Shown: positions 43,438 to 54,390, numbered from the stretch's first letter. The stretch is DNA of 64,000 nucleotides from Thermothielavioides terrestris NRRL 8126 (GCF_000226115.1 NC_016461.1:2666001-2730000); one strand, 5' to 3'. Numbers and translations are program-made. Notes: generated by a model from the sequence alone, not told the origin.

Positions 43438-44640
43438 GCTTGGACTTTTGATTCCGAAGCGGATGACGCGGGCAGCGAAGTTGGATGTGTATGCCGGAGG
43501 AGCGGGACAAACGTCTTGTTGCCGGCTAAGTTGCTCAAGGTCCGGAGATGTAAGCAATATATACCACTAGGATCAATCGTAGTGTTGAGGATGTTGTATT
43601 ATAGAAGAGTTCTCCTGATCAGGAGCCCAGTCTTGGGCGGCAGTTGGGCATCAAGCCGGTGGATCCTAATCTCGGTAGGCCGGCCCGGTGCCCTGGGCCG
43701 GGCTGGTTCTGACAGTATCCCACAACACGGGCGATATTGCGGTATTGGCACGCCAAACGCGCCAGATGTGATGGGGCCAGCGACTTCACAGCCTGCGCGA
43801 GACCTCCCAGTTCCTACGTGGCCGTGGTTGAAGAAGGTGGTGCCAAAGACGAAGAGACTTCTTTACGTGCGATGAGTTGTTTCTATTCCTTGGGCTTGAT
43901 GTTCCAGTCGGTCCGCTGTTGCCACCTGTGCCGCTGTGCGCAGAATGGGAAAGCTCGGTCTCCTTGCAAGAACACAGGGAGGAAGCACACAGAGCTATTC
44001 GCGAGAGAGTGGCCCTATTTAAACATAACTGGGCGATACGAGGAGGATCGATGACCGGCCAAACACCCACTCAACAGCTCCCTGATACCCTCCTGAGCAG
44101 TTCCTCCACAACTGTTAGGCATGAGGTGGACCTCAAGGGCACTCTTAGCATCCAGACTTTGAGTACTGCCTCAAGCTCCATAAGCCCAGTAATCGCATCG
44201 GTATCGAATATGTTGTACGTGCCAACGCATGTTGCCTCGAGACACACTTACAAATTCGGGATCATCCTCGCAAGGACTCGTTCACTGTGGAGACATGCCT
44301 CGTTGGGTCGGTACTAGACCACCCACCGTGCAAAGGCACACTTACTACTGTCACTTCCTTGTAAGGTTAGGCCATGGGGCAACCAAGTTGGAATTCATGA
44401 CGCGAACTATGGTTGCTCTATGATTCTAAGGATGCACTCGAGTCTGTGACAGGACTACATTAAAACATGCAAGCAAATTCCGACTTGAGTTTCGTGGCAG
44501 TGGCCAACCTTCTGGTCCTGTTTGGGAATTTTGGAAAGGTTCTGAGGCCGTTCGCTGTTTAATTTGGAGCGTAAGGTGGGGCTGTCCAGGGTCGGCCCCA
44601 CCTACCATGGGCCATTTGCGCTGTGACGGCGCGGGTTTTC
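43438..44640. other. Intergenic stretch with one repeat copy
   Basis: Holds the inverted LTR-like copy at 43548..43714. No gene recognised in the rest. Confidence 0.45.
43548..43714 (-). repeat. LTR-like dispersed repeat, copy 2 (inverted)
   Basis: Reverse complement of 39448..39613 at roughly 85% identity by eye. It begins TGTCAGAACCAGCCCGG on the minus strand. The two copies bracket the AYR1 and SOD genes. Confidence 0.6.
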
Positions 44641-44641
44641 T

Positions 44642-44680
44642 TTCGACCGTGCGCCCACACGCACGGTAGCCCTGGTCGAA
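44642..44680. promoter_or_regulatory. Nested palindrome in the eL42 promoter
   Basis: An outer arm pair TTCGACC / GGTCGAA (44642..44648, 44674..44680) encloses an inner exact pair ACCGTGCG / CGCACGGT (44646..44653, 44660..44667). It lies about 100-140 bp before the eL42 start codon and may be a binding site for a ribosomal-protein gene regulator. Confidence 0.4.
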
Positions 44681-44782
44681 ATTTGGCAAATCCGGCGAAA
44701 AACCTCGAGAGTGACCGATCGAACGACGACACCGCACGACCACCTTCTTCACCACCAACTGCGACCCAACCGCGCCGTCAAA

Positions 44783-45691
44783 ATGGTGAACGTTCCGAAG
44801 ACCAGAAAAACTTTCTGCAAGGGCCGCGACTGCGGCAAGCACACCTTGCACAAGGTCACCCAGTACAAGGCCGGCAAGGCTTCGGCATTCGCGCAGGGCA
44901 AGCGCCGTTACGACCGCAAGCAGTCCGGTTACGGTGGTCAGACCAAGCCCGTCTTCCACAAGAAGGCGAAGACCACTAAGAAGATCGTGCTCCGGCTGGT
45001 GAGCTTCACCTGTTGGGAACCGGAATCTCGGATAGGGGAAGAATCGCTAAACCAGGTTGGAACAGGAATGCTCGGTGTGCAAGACCAAGAAGCAGCTTCC
45101 GCTCAAGCGGTGCAAGCACTTCGAGCTCGGGTGAGTTTCCCGCTACCTACTTAGGATTCTTTTGTTGTGTGGAGAGGGACCGCCGAAGCGACCGTTGCCG
45201 CGACGTTCGATTTGACGACCGACCTGCGAACCATCCATCCATTCGATTGAGATCACACGCGACCGATAGTTTCTACGCCAAGGGCGACAGGAATGACGGA
45301 GTTGATGGACTAGATGAGATCAGGCTGAGTGTTATCGGGGCGATGGCTCTCCAGTCGGGCATTTCCACGAGCTCCACGGGGAAGAGGCGGCGAGTCCGTG
45401 CAGCACCGCCTGGTTAGAAGGGCACACCCGGTTTGGGCGGAATGGCTCGGGAATGTTCTCGTTACTGCAGCTTCCGGATGACCCCGATTTCTGTTGCTCT
45501 GGTGTCCGAAAGAGCGAGGTGGAAGCGAGTCGGGTCAATCTTGCTCCGAGACCAACAACGCAGCGAACTCCGACGCAATCGAGTCGCACGGCGGTCCCTC
45601 ATCTACGCTCGCACAGTTTCTTGCCGGACTGGTTCTGACAGATGGAAACAGTGGTGACAAGAAGACCAAGGGTGCTGCCCTCGTGTTCTAA
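44783..45691 (+). CDS. RPL44: 60S ribosomal protein eL42 (L44)
   Basis: Exons 44783..44998, 45066..45130 and 45652..45691 give 106 aa, the exact length of yeast Rpl42. Sequence runs [20 protein letters not shown] to [18 protein letters not shown], then [20 protein letters not shown] and [13 protein letters not shown]. The zinc ligands are Cys 12, 17, 74 and 77. Residue 56 is Pro, the form associated in yeasts with cycloheximide sensitivity (Gln gives resistance). The protein sits at the E site of the large subunit. Intron 1 is 67 bp, but intron 2 is 521 bp, far longer than any other intron here. Confidence 0.95.
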
Positions 45692-46998
45692 GCGCCCAGC
45701 GGTTGGGGAAGTCGATGGTGACGAAATGAGGACATGGCTATGGTTTTTCGGAAACCGACCCTGCATGGCTCTGCCCGCCATGTGGTGCGAATCCAAACAG
45801 CGATTTCGATCTTGACATGGGGGAAATCGGGCATAGAGGGACATGTACATGGGCATGGGTGGTTCGGACGCGGAACAACAAGCACAATACCATCCTTGGG
45901 GCGTTTCGTCTGCGCTTTTATTCACGAATAATGCTTCTGCTTCCCACGCGCCCCGATCACGGGCACCTGCAAGCTCGCTTGTCTCGGCCGGCGTTTTGTG
46001 GTGCGGAGGACGGCGTCCATAGTTGCCGAATGCCAACCTGAGCTATCCTCACGGGTTCTCTGTGCGACACATCCTTGGCAAATGAGTTGGAGTCTAAAAA
46101 AATCGGTCGTGGCTGGACACCGCGTTCCCCTCCGATGTCCGGTCATACCAATCGGAGAGCCCCCCGGAGTTGTCTCCGCGGCGGCCCGCGCTAGCTTACT
46201 CGGCATTATGCTAACCGTGGTTCAAGCCGAATAAGGCTTCTTTCGTTTCCAGGGGCCGACCTCGGTGAAGGAGTCTTGGGGGACAGGATCATCGTGGTCT
46301 TCGTGGCAGGCCCCCGACAACGCAAAAAGTTGGCATCCAGAGCGTCTGGAGCCTCATCGGCGGGCATCGGCAAGGAGATATGCAAACCAAGGTTTTGACG
46401 GACCCGAACACCGTTGCGACAGCCACCATCGTCTAAGGCTGCAGCTGCAACGGAATGGATCGACGGTTTGACTGGCTCAGGCTGCCTGGTGGCGTGTCGT
46501 GTCACCCACCATCCGTGGCTTCCAGTCCCGATGCAACAGGGGGTGTCCACGACGCTTGGCTCTCCCTAGCGTGGCCAGCCCCGTCGCAGCCACCGCCGCC
46601 GCCGAAATAGAGCCGCTGTTGAGAGGTCGGAATACTGGGCAGTAGCACCATGGCAAACGCCGGGGTCGTCAGCCGCACTGCAGCCCATCGGGATTGGAGG
46701 ACTCATGCCGTCGGTAAGGCACATACCTTCGCCCAATATGAGCCCTTCGTTCCCAGTCCTGCAGGCCCATGGAACTCGCAGACATTCCCGATCTGGCCAC
46801 TACGGAAGCGTGTGTCGATGGCGGGCATAGAGTCTCAGCGGTGTCGACTGGCGGCCAGAAACGACAGCAGCAGACCAAGCTACTGGGCCGAGAGCACTCA
46901 AGAACCGACTTCGAGAGGAGACATCACCAGGCCAGTACCACAGATCTTCCACCCACACGCCGGAGACCCCGTCTCCACAGTCGCGCAGGCGAGAAGAG
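45692..46998. other. Gene-free stretch
   Basis: About 1.3 kb between co-oriented genes. No motif recognised in the short frames. Confidence 0.45.
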
Positions 46999-49900
46999 AT
47001 GCAGCAGCCCCTGTTGATCCATCCACGGGACAGCCGAGCAGCGTACGACTACTTCAGCATCCGGGCGGCGGAAGACCGCGATGAGCGGCCGGTGGGGGAG
47101 GCGTCCCGGGGCCGGGACTCTCCCGTGTGGCGGACCGGGAGCCCGCCGAACTACAAACCGACGGCGCTGCGATGGCCCTTCATCAGCACCGTCATAGCAC
47201 TCCTGCTCGTGGCCATCGTCTTGGTCGTCGTCGCCGAGAAGAAGATGCCGGACTCGGACAGCACTGCAGTTTTCGTCGGCATCCACCCAAACGCGTCGCA
47301 GCCCTTGCTGTTTGCTCGCGACGTCGTCGCGAACACGTCTGCGTCGACCGTTGGGGTGACGGCGAGCAGTGAGCCAACGGCGAGCAGTGTGGCTACGACG
47401 AGCAGTGAGGTATCACTTGCGTCAACTACTACTGCTGTGTCCACGACTCTCTTGCAGACCTCGGGCAGCAGTACTAGCCTGGCTCTAAGCGAAGCGAATG
47501 TGCCGGTTCAGAGCGTTACAACGGCAAGAACCGAATCGTCCACACCGTCCACGGCAACGCCAGCCTCAGTTTCCGCTTCGACGCAAACACCTAGTGCTCA
47601 GGCGCCGTCAAGCGCCGACCGCCCGGTGCTATCTACGCCACCGTTGACAAGTAATGCAGACACTGACACATCCTCCGAACTCTCGTCAACAGGTTCCGTA
47701 CCCCCGTCACGGACGGTGGACAGCACCCGCTTGGATGTTGAGAGCGTGGCAACTATCTCGTCGTCGTCATCGGTCCAGCGAGTGGCGACAACCTCCACGG
47801 CCAGCCTTCCTAGCGGTGCGCGGGTGGTGCCCATCTCGAGCTCAGTCTCTAGGTTTACCAGCTACATCACCGTGTCCCTCACGACGGTCGTCTTTACGTC
47901 TGTGATTCCGAACATCGAGACTATCCCATACAGCAGCGAATCGACTTTCACCACCACGTTAGTGTCCACTATGACGAGCGTCAGCGAAACAACGTTCCAG
48001 TCTTTCTTCACAGCCAACGGAACCCGAGCCAGCGCGCCTGCTTCGACCGCGACGCAGACCAAGATCAGCGTGACGACGCTCCCTGTGACGGAAACAATCA
48101 CGTTCGAAGGGGTGACGACGGTGACAGGCACCGATACTATTACGGGCACCAGCGTCATCACGGGTGTTGTGATTCCCAGCGTGGGAGAGGTCACCATCAC
48201 GTACTATAGCACCATACTGCCAGGAGACTCACCGTCCGTCCTGACGCAGGCGCAGGGCCCAGTGCAGGTCACGGGCATCGAGGTGGTCGGCGGTACTACA
48301 GTTCCAATCGTCCAGACCCAAGGGCCCGTTCTTGTTGCGGTTCCCACGAACGTGGTCCAAACTGAAGTTGTCGGCGGGCAGGTCAGCACGGGAGTCGTCA
48401 GCGTTGCAGGGACCACCGTGACGAACGTTGTGGTCATCACACCGTCGCAGGGGAGTCCGGCTGAGGTGGTCACCACCGTTGGGGGCACTCCAGTGACTGT
48501 CGTCAGCACTCCGGCTCCGGTGACTGTGGTGACGACGGTGAATGGCGTCCCAAGCACCATCGTTGAGACCCCTCCTCCTCAGACGGTCGTCAGGACGGAC
48601 GGGGGCGTTGCCACCACGCTTGTGGCCGGTCAACCATTCACACAGACCATAGTCAACACAATCGGGGGCACACCGGTCACCCAGGTTGTCGTTACCACGC
48701 CTTCCGGCCCGCCGTTTCAGCCGATCACGTACACCGTGGTGAGCGATGCTGGAGGAACGCTGGTCACAGAAGTCATCGTCACCACGCCCACGGGCCCAGC
48801 CGGGCAGCCCATCACTTACACCGCGGTCGACATCGTGGGGGGCACGCCTGTCACGCAAGTGGTAGTCACGACGCTTAGCGGAGCAACCTTCCAGCCTGTG
48901 TCCTTCACCATCGCCACCGAGGTCGGCGGCACCCCAACCGTCATCACCATTACTCCATCCCGGACAACCGTTGTGGAAACCATCAGCGGAACGCCGATAA
49001 CCCGCGTCATCACATTTCCAGTGACAAGTTTCACCGCAACGGTGGGAGGCACGCTGACGACGGAGGTCTTGGTCACGACACCGACGGCCACAGGGCCCAT
49101 CACCCTGACGCTCGTCTCCACCCTACCAGACTCCCTCAGCACATTCACGACCACGATCCCGCCGACCACCATCCTAACCACCATCTCAAGCAGCATGCTC
49201 ATAACCTCCACCCCGCCCCCAACCACCAGCTTCTCAACGCGCCCAAGATCCACCCACACCTTCACCTCCACCTCCACCCCCTCCGCAGGCACCAACAGCA
49301 CGACCTCCAACGGCGACCCCACCGTCGTCGCATCCACCAAAGTCTTCCGCTGGACAGAAGCCGACATCTTCCTCGGCACCTTCCTGCCGGCGCTCCTCGG
49401 CGTGGCGCTGGTCATCCCGCTGCGGATCATCGACCTCAACGCGAAGCTGTACCAACCCTTCCAGACCCTAGCCCAGCCCGGGAGCAGCATCAGCAGCCGC
49501 AGCGGCGGTAGTAGCAGCGGCGGCGGCGCGCCGGGCTCGGACACGCTGCTGCTGCAGTACACGGGGCTGATGGCGTTCGTGGCGCCGGCGGTGACGCTGC
49601 TGCGGGGGCGGCCGGTGCCGTTCCTGACGACGCTGGTTGTGGTGTGCGCGTCGCTGATGGTGCCGCTGGCCACCGAGGCCGTCGGGCTCAAGATGCACGG
49701 CGTGTGCTACCTCAACACGGCGAGCCCGGCGACGTGCGGGCCCGCGCTGGGCGTCAGCCCCGTGCCCGCGCACGTGCTCGAGGCGCTGCTGGCCGCCGTC
49801 GTGGTCGTGCTGCTCGTCGTCTTGGTCCTGGTGCGCAGGTGGGTCACCGGCGTGCGCGCGAATCCGTGGAATCTCGCGGGCGCGGCTAGCCTGGCTGGCA

Positions 49901-51027
49901 GTCCGCACGTGCGCATCCGCCAGGGCAGTGAGAGGGCCATGCGGCGTGCTATGGCGGATAAGTTGTTTGGGCTGGGCTACTTCCGGAATGCGGACGGGCG
50001 GGAGGAGTATGGGATTGTGTTGATGGACGAGGCTGGGAGGGGGTTGCGTGAGGAAGGGGTGCCTTCGGGCGGGGACACGGAGTCGGAGCTTTTAGATGAT
50101 GGCGACGAGGTTGGCGTGGACAAATGGGGCGACGGTCGGACTTCGCAGCTGCCGTTCATGGCGCTGCGGTATCCCTGGCGGATCGCCTTCATGGTGTTCC
50201 AGCTGGCCGTGCTGATCTTCGTCATCTACTACTACGCCTACTACCGCGGCGGCGTGCGCGACAACGGCCGCCTCTGGCAGTTCCTCAACACCAACACCTT
50301 CGGCGTGCGCTTTGTGTCGGCCATTATCGGCGTGATCATCGCCTTCTGCTGGCAAATCTTCTTTCTCAGTAAGCACCGTCTCCTTCCCCAGCTGTTTTTC
50401 CCTCCCTACCTACGCACACTCTACTCACACCGTGTGCCTACTCCAGGCGTAAGCACAATGACGGCCTTCCGCCTGCTCTCGCTCTCGACCCAGCCAGCGC
50501 GCACCTCGATCCTCCTGACCCCCTCCACGAACCCGTTCTCGGGGCTGTACAGCGCGGTGCGGCACCGGCTGCCCTTCCCGGCGGCCGTCTCGCTCGCGGC
50601 GATCCTCTCCGAGTTCCTGCCCGTGCTGCTCTCCAACGTGCCCTTCAACCTGGCGCAGACGGCGACGGCGGCGACCGCGTGCGCCGTGCTCAGCTGCGTC
50701 TTCCTCGGCCTCATGCTCGCCGTGCTGGCCGCCTCCTTCGCCGTGCGCTACCCGCCCATGCCGGTCGACCCGCGCAGCGTCGGCGGCCTGCTGTGGTACG
50801 TCTCGCGCAGCCGCATGGTGGTGGAGCACCGCGACTTCGAGGGCGTTTCCCTGCTGGATGGGAAGGAGAGGGCGGAAAGGGTGGAGCAGCTGGGGAGGAG
50901 GTACTTCTACGGCGTGTTGGCGGGTGATGGGAACGGCGGGAGGAGGTTGGGGGTGGATTGTGATGTTGACGGAGGGGAGTATTTGGGTGCTGCGCATTTC
51001 GGTCAGGGGCTGGCGAGGTCGCCGTAA
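46999..51027 (+). CDS. Large DUF3433-type polytopic membrane protein with Thr/Ser/Val-rich ectodomain
   Basis: Exons 46999..50368 and 50447..51027 give 1316 aa. The intron (78 bp, GTAAGC to CCAG) is a multiple of three without a stop, so unspliced RNA would encode 1342 aa. The splice turns FFLS-KHRL into FFLSVSTMTAFRLLS, which suits the family. Order: short cytosolic N-terminus; helix at about 62-80 (WPFISTVIALLLVAIVLVVV); a roughly 690-residue Thr/Ser/Val-rich, probably O-glycosylated outer region with exact 29-residue repeats; then two DUF3433-like modules, each with several helices, marked by LNAKLYQPFQTLAQPG near residue 812 and by TNPFSGLYSAVRHRLPFP plus AILSEFLPVLLSNVPF near 1150-1180. 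A cytosolic linker lies between them. DUF3433 proteins are fungal and poorly known; cell-surface or wall sensing is a guess. Confidence 0.85.
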   Translation: MQQPLLIHPRDSRAAYDYFSIRAAEDRDERPVGEASRGRDSPVWRTGSPPNYKPTALRWPFISTVIALLLVAIVLVVVAEKKMPDSDSTAVFVGIHPNASQPLLFARDVVANTSASTVGVTASSEPTASSVATTSSEVSLASTTTAVSTTLLQTSGSSTSLALSEANVPVQSVTTARTESSTPSTATPASVSASTQTPSAQAPSSADRPVLSTPPLTSNADTDTSSELSSTGSVPPSRTVDSTRLDVESVATISSSSSVQRVATTSTASLPSGARVVPISSSVSRFTSYITVSLTTVVFTSVIPNIETIPYSSESTFTTTLVSTMTSVSETTFQSFFTANGTRASAPASTATQTKISVTTLPVTETITFEGVTTVTGTDTITGTSVITGVVIPSVGEVTITYYSTILPGDSPSVLTQAQGPVQVTGIEVVGGTTVPIVQTQGPVLVAVPTNVVQTEVVGGQVSTGVVSVAGTTVTNVVVITPSQGSPAEVVTTVGGTPVTVVSTPAPVTVVTTVNGVPSTIVETPPPQTVVRTDGGVATTLVAGQPFTQTIVNTIGGTPVTQVVVTTPSGPPFQPITYTVVSDAGGTLVTEVIVTTPTGPAGQPITYTAVDIVGGTPVTQVVVTTLSGATFQPVSFTIATEVGGTPTVITITPSRTTVVETISGTPITRVITFPVTSFTATVGGTLTTEVLVTTPTATGPITLTLVSTLPDSLSTFTTTIPPTTILTTISSSMLITSTPPPTTSFSTRPRSTHTFTSTSTPSAGTNSTTSNGDPTVVASTKVFRWTEADIFLGTFLPALLGVALVIPLRIIDLNAKLYQPFQTLAQPGSSISSRSGGSSSGGGAPGSDTLLLQYTGLMAFVAPAVTLLRGRPVPFLTTLVVVCASLMVPLATEAVGLKMHGVCYLNTASPATCGPALGVSPVPAHVLEALLAAVVVVLLVVLVLVRRWVTGVRANPWNLAGAASLAGSPHVRIRQGSERAMRRAMADKLFGLGYFRNADGREEYGIVLMDEAGRGLREEGVPSGGDTESELLDDGDEVGVDKWGDGRTSQLPFMALRYPWRIAFMVFQLAVLIFVIYYYAYYRGGVRDNGRLWQFLNTNTFGVRFVSAIIGVIIAFCWQIFFLSKHRLLPQLFFPPYLRTLYSHRVPTPGVSTMTAFRLLSLSTQPARTSILLTPSTNPFSGLYSAVRHRLPFPAAVSLAAILSEFLPVLLSNVPFNLAQTATAATACAVLSCVFLGLMLAVLAASFAVRYPPMPVDPRSVGGLLWYVSRSRMVVEHRDFEGVSLLDGKERAERVEQLGRRYFYGVLAGDGNGGRRLGVDCDVDGGEYLGAAHFGQGLARSP
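48661..49008 (+). repeat. Tandem 87-bp (29-residue) coding repeats
   Basis: Units begin at 48661, 48748, 48835 and 48922, each exactly 87 bp apart, and encode xGGTPVTQVVVTTPSG then QPITYTVV-like segments. The fourth is more diverged; looser GGTPVT units precede and follow. Confidence 0.85.
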
Positions 51028-51990
51028 TCAGTCGTTGCGGGTGTATCACTCGGGAAACACGGATCGTTGGTATGGAGCTCTCTTTTTGGCTTCCCTGTTT
51101 CTCGGCTCTCTGTTACTCAGTGGATCTCGATGCATTGCGATGGACGGACACAGGAGTTGAATTGTTTTTCAGTCCCGAGCGGCGAATAGATTAGGTCTGG
51201 GTCCTCTGGCCTGGGGAAAGAAGGTATGGGAATATCTAAGGCTCGACATAGATCGTACCTGTTCCTTTCGGCGCGGCGGTTTCCTTATCTCAGGTTAGCA
51301 GCATAGTTGCGGGTTGCTGTCCTCGGCTTGCCGGCCAGGTCAGAGGGTTGAGGGAAAAATCTGATCGCTGTGCACTGCACTTGAAGTAGTTTCCTCTCAA
51401 GACCAACTTGAACCGGAAAATGGTTCCAAAGGATACTGAGACATATACATGTTGTTGATATTCACTGAGGCTACAACTGGGCACAACCATAGAGCCAGTC
51501 TAGCCAGGTTGGCAAAGCCGCCTGTTCCGAAGTTCATCTTCGGATGTGGTTTTGAAGGCCCTCTTGCCCCCGTCACCCCCGTGGTAATCCCGTGACGGAG
51601 GGCAGCAGCGAAGATCAGAGCTGCCGTGCTTCCCCCGCTTTACCGGGGCAATTCCGGATGAAGTTATCAGCCCGATGGTCGGAGTTCTCACGTCCTCACA
51701 CGACGTTGTGTCCGTTAGCTCCGGGCCTCCGGCCAAGGGCTCCGCAAATGACTCGACGCCGTCTCCTGCTCATTGGTAATCTTGCATACTCCTGGCCAAT
51801 CGTTTCACACGCGGTTAAACGGGATATCTCTTAGGACAGAGACAACTCCGCTTTTACGAGCTGAGGATATAAGTCCGCTGGACGCAGGCATTTGCCAAGG
51901 CTCAGAACGAAGCAACCAAGTACACGCATCGGAATACACTCAACTCAGTATCAACTTACAGTCTCAACCCTCCTGTCTCTCCTAGCAGCC
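51028..51990. other. Intergenic region
   Basis: About 960 bp between co-oriented genes. No gene or clear repeat. Confidence 0.45.
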
Positions 51991-53389
51991 ATGGCCCCCA
52001 TCAAAGTCGGCATCGTCGGCTACGGCTTCGCAACCAAATGCTTCCACCTGCCCTACATCCTGCCGAACCCGGAGCTCGAGGTGTACGCCTTCCTGCAGCG
52101 CGCCGCCGCGCCCACGCCGGGCAGCAACGAACAGACGCCGCGCTGGGGCCACTGCACCGTCGACTTCCCGCAGGCCAAGCACTACCGGACCGCGGACGAG
52201 TTCTTCGCCGACGAGCAAATCGAGCTGGTCATCGTGCTCACCTCGCGCGCGCACGGCGAGTTCGCGGAGAGGGCGCTGCGGGCGGGGAAGCATGGTGCGT
52301 TCTCTTCTTTTCTTTGCTGGTCGTTCTCTCGGGTATGCTGCACAGGACTGACGGCGGTTTGGTGGTTGCAGTGGTCGTCGAGAAGCCGTTTGTGGAGACC
52401 AGCGCCGAGGCGGACAGGCTTATTGCCTTGGCCAAGGAGAAGGGCAGGATTTTGACCGTCTTTCAGAGTGAGTCTAGCCCCTGTGTGATTCTATTGAATC
52501 TGTTTTTCTTTGATTTTGGGTTGCTGATTTCCGGGCTCGCAGACCGCAGATTTGACAGCGACTTCCGCACTCTGCATCATCTCGTGAGCCAGGGCGCTTT
52601 GGGAGACGTGCTGGAGGCAGAGCTTCACTACGACTACCCCGAACCCTCTTGGATTGCGGGATGGACGCAGAAGGAGTACATCGCGGGCGAGGGGATGACA
52701 TTTGGCCTTGGTAAGGGACTCGTCAACACATCGGTTCAAACATAAAGCTTACCGGTGGGCTCAGGTACACACACGCTGGACCAGGCCTTGTATCTCTTCG
52801 GCCGTCCCGCGTCGGTGACGGCGTTTCTGCGCTCAAACCGGGGCGTTGACAGCGAGATCGACGACACGTTTACCATCATCCTGCAATATTCCGGCAAACA
52901 GAAGAACCTGCTGGTGACGGTCAAGACCGCCATTGTCACGCACATGAAGGATCAACTGAAGTACTTTGTCCGCGGCACGCAGGGTACTTATCTCAAGGTA
53001 AGGGTTCAGCTTATCTCGCCATGGGAACCGTATTGACATGGTGTAATTAGTTTGGGACATGCCCTCAAGAAAGCCAGGCCCTCGCGGCGCCAGGACAGCC
53101 AGCACTCAGCGCAGACTGGGGCGTGGAAGATGAGCAGATATGGGGCACGCTGACCACGACGACCGAGTTTGACGCGACGTGCCAGAAGTTCGACGAGAAG
53201 AGCAAGAAGTACATCGGCAAGTACCCCAGTCTTCCGGGCTGGTATCGGGGGTACTATGAGAAGTTGGTAGCGGCGATTCGCGGCAAGGAAGAGGTGTTTG
53301 TCAAGCCCGAGACGGCCAGGGATGGCCTGCGAATCATCGAGCTGGCAAGGGAGTCCCACGCGAAGGGTTGCACTGTTGCTTGGTCATGA
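51991..53389 (+). CDS. Gfo/Idh/MocA-family NAD(P)-dependent oxidoreductase
   Basis: Five exons: 51991..52294, 52372..52467, 52543..52710, 52765..52997, 53051..53389, total 379 aa. It begins MAPIKVGIVGYGFATKCFHL, an N-terminal Rossmann fold with GxGxxxxxxH, then VIVLTSRAHGEFAERALRAG and, after the first splice, VVVEKPFVETSAEADRL. EKP at about 105-107 holds the catalytic Lys of the family. Exon 3 continues NRRFDSDFRTLHHL and the C-terminal sheet domain follows, with GTHTLDQALYLFGRP, whose His is the usual active-site residue. Members oxidise or reduce sugars, inositols and related polyols; the substrate here cannot be read from sequence. Cytosolic. Confidence 0.9.
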
Positions 53390-53624
53390 AGGATCGGGGG
53401 CTGCGGCTGAGGGGGGTCCCATCAATACCACCACACCAAGCCAAGACAACACTGCATAGAACTGCCTGCCCCTGCCCTGCGCCACGCCCATGCATAATCA
53501 GTGCGGTCCAGATCTAAGCAGATCCAGCATGTAAGATCTAGCATCCCCGCGCCTCGGAGTGCGGAATTCGAGCACTGGTGAGTTGAACCTAAGGAGCTCC
53601 CGGTTTTCTGCTTTCCCCGACCCA

Positions 53625-54390
53625 ATGCAGCTCTGGACCGCCCCCCTGAGAATCTTCGCCGACATGCTCACGAACTACAGCGCACGAGGGTTCACCTTTC
53701 CTGGCGATACCTTTCGTGTCTTGAAGGGGATCAGCCGGCAAGTTTCGGAGCTAGCAAGATGCCAATTCCTCAAGGGGATGCCCACCGCTGCCTTCGACGT
53801 CTTCCTCCTCCTTGAATGCAACACACGCGGAGCGCTGCGGAGGCGATCAGGCTTTCCCAGCTACTACTGGTCCGGCTGGGAACGTGGTCCCGACCTGGTA
53901 GTGCCACATGTGTGATGACCTGAACGAATGGCTGGAACTACACATGGATTATCTGGTACTAGTGTATAGGAGCCGTTCTGGGGCGCTGAGACCGCTGTGG
54001 TGGGACTCCCCCACCAACCAGCCGCTTTTGCACGGCAACCCAACCGACGATCCGGGTTACCGGACGCGAACCCCCGTTCAATATCCGCCTGGCACCCATG
54101 TGGGAACCCATGTGGGAAAAGTCAGGTTGGACAGGCTTATTGAAGAATGGAACCACCGAGTTTACGGCGCAAGCTACGTTGGAATTCAAACTCCTGCCCA
54201 GAGTGATGGACTCGTGCAGCTGCCGAGCCTACTGTGGTATGCTACTCCGGGCGGGGATCTCTATTTCGTCATCTTGCTGGAGTGGAATGGTGGTATCGCG
54301 CAGAGGCGAGACATCGGGCTGCTTGACGGGGCGGCGGTTGCCAACTCGTTGCAGCCCGGTCCGCAATGGAAGGTGTTCATCCTTGGGTGA
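53625..54390 (+). pseudogene. Remnant of a HET-type (heterokaryon incompatibility-like) gene, C-terminal part only
   Basis: Two overlapping frames together resemble the region that follows the HET domain in fungal HET proteins. Frame 1 (53625..53915) has NYSARGFTFPGDTFRVLKGI, FLKGMPTAAFDVFLLLE and RRRSGFPSYYWSGWERG, where FPSWSWAGW is the usual form. Frame 2 (to 54390) has NEWLELHMDYLVLVYRS, VQLPSLLWYAT and RRDIGLLDGAAVANSLQPGP ending WKVFILG. A frame break lies near 53890..53910. The N-terminal HET domain itself is absent upstream, so the copy is truncated as well as broken. Intact relatives act in non-self recognition between fungal strains; this copy should be inactive. Confidence 0.6.

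Noticed and set aside
45250..45420. Possible C/D-box snoRNA in the eL42 intron (GTTGATGG and CTGA near 45300..45330)
   Set aside because: The boxes do not match RTGATGA/CTGA with a terminal stem closely enough to call.
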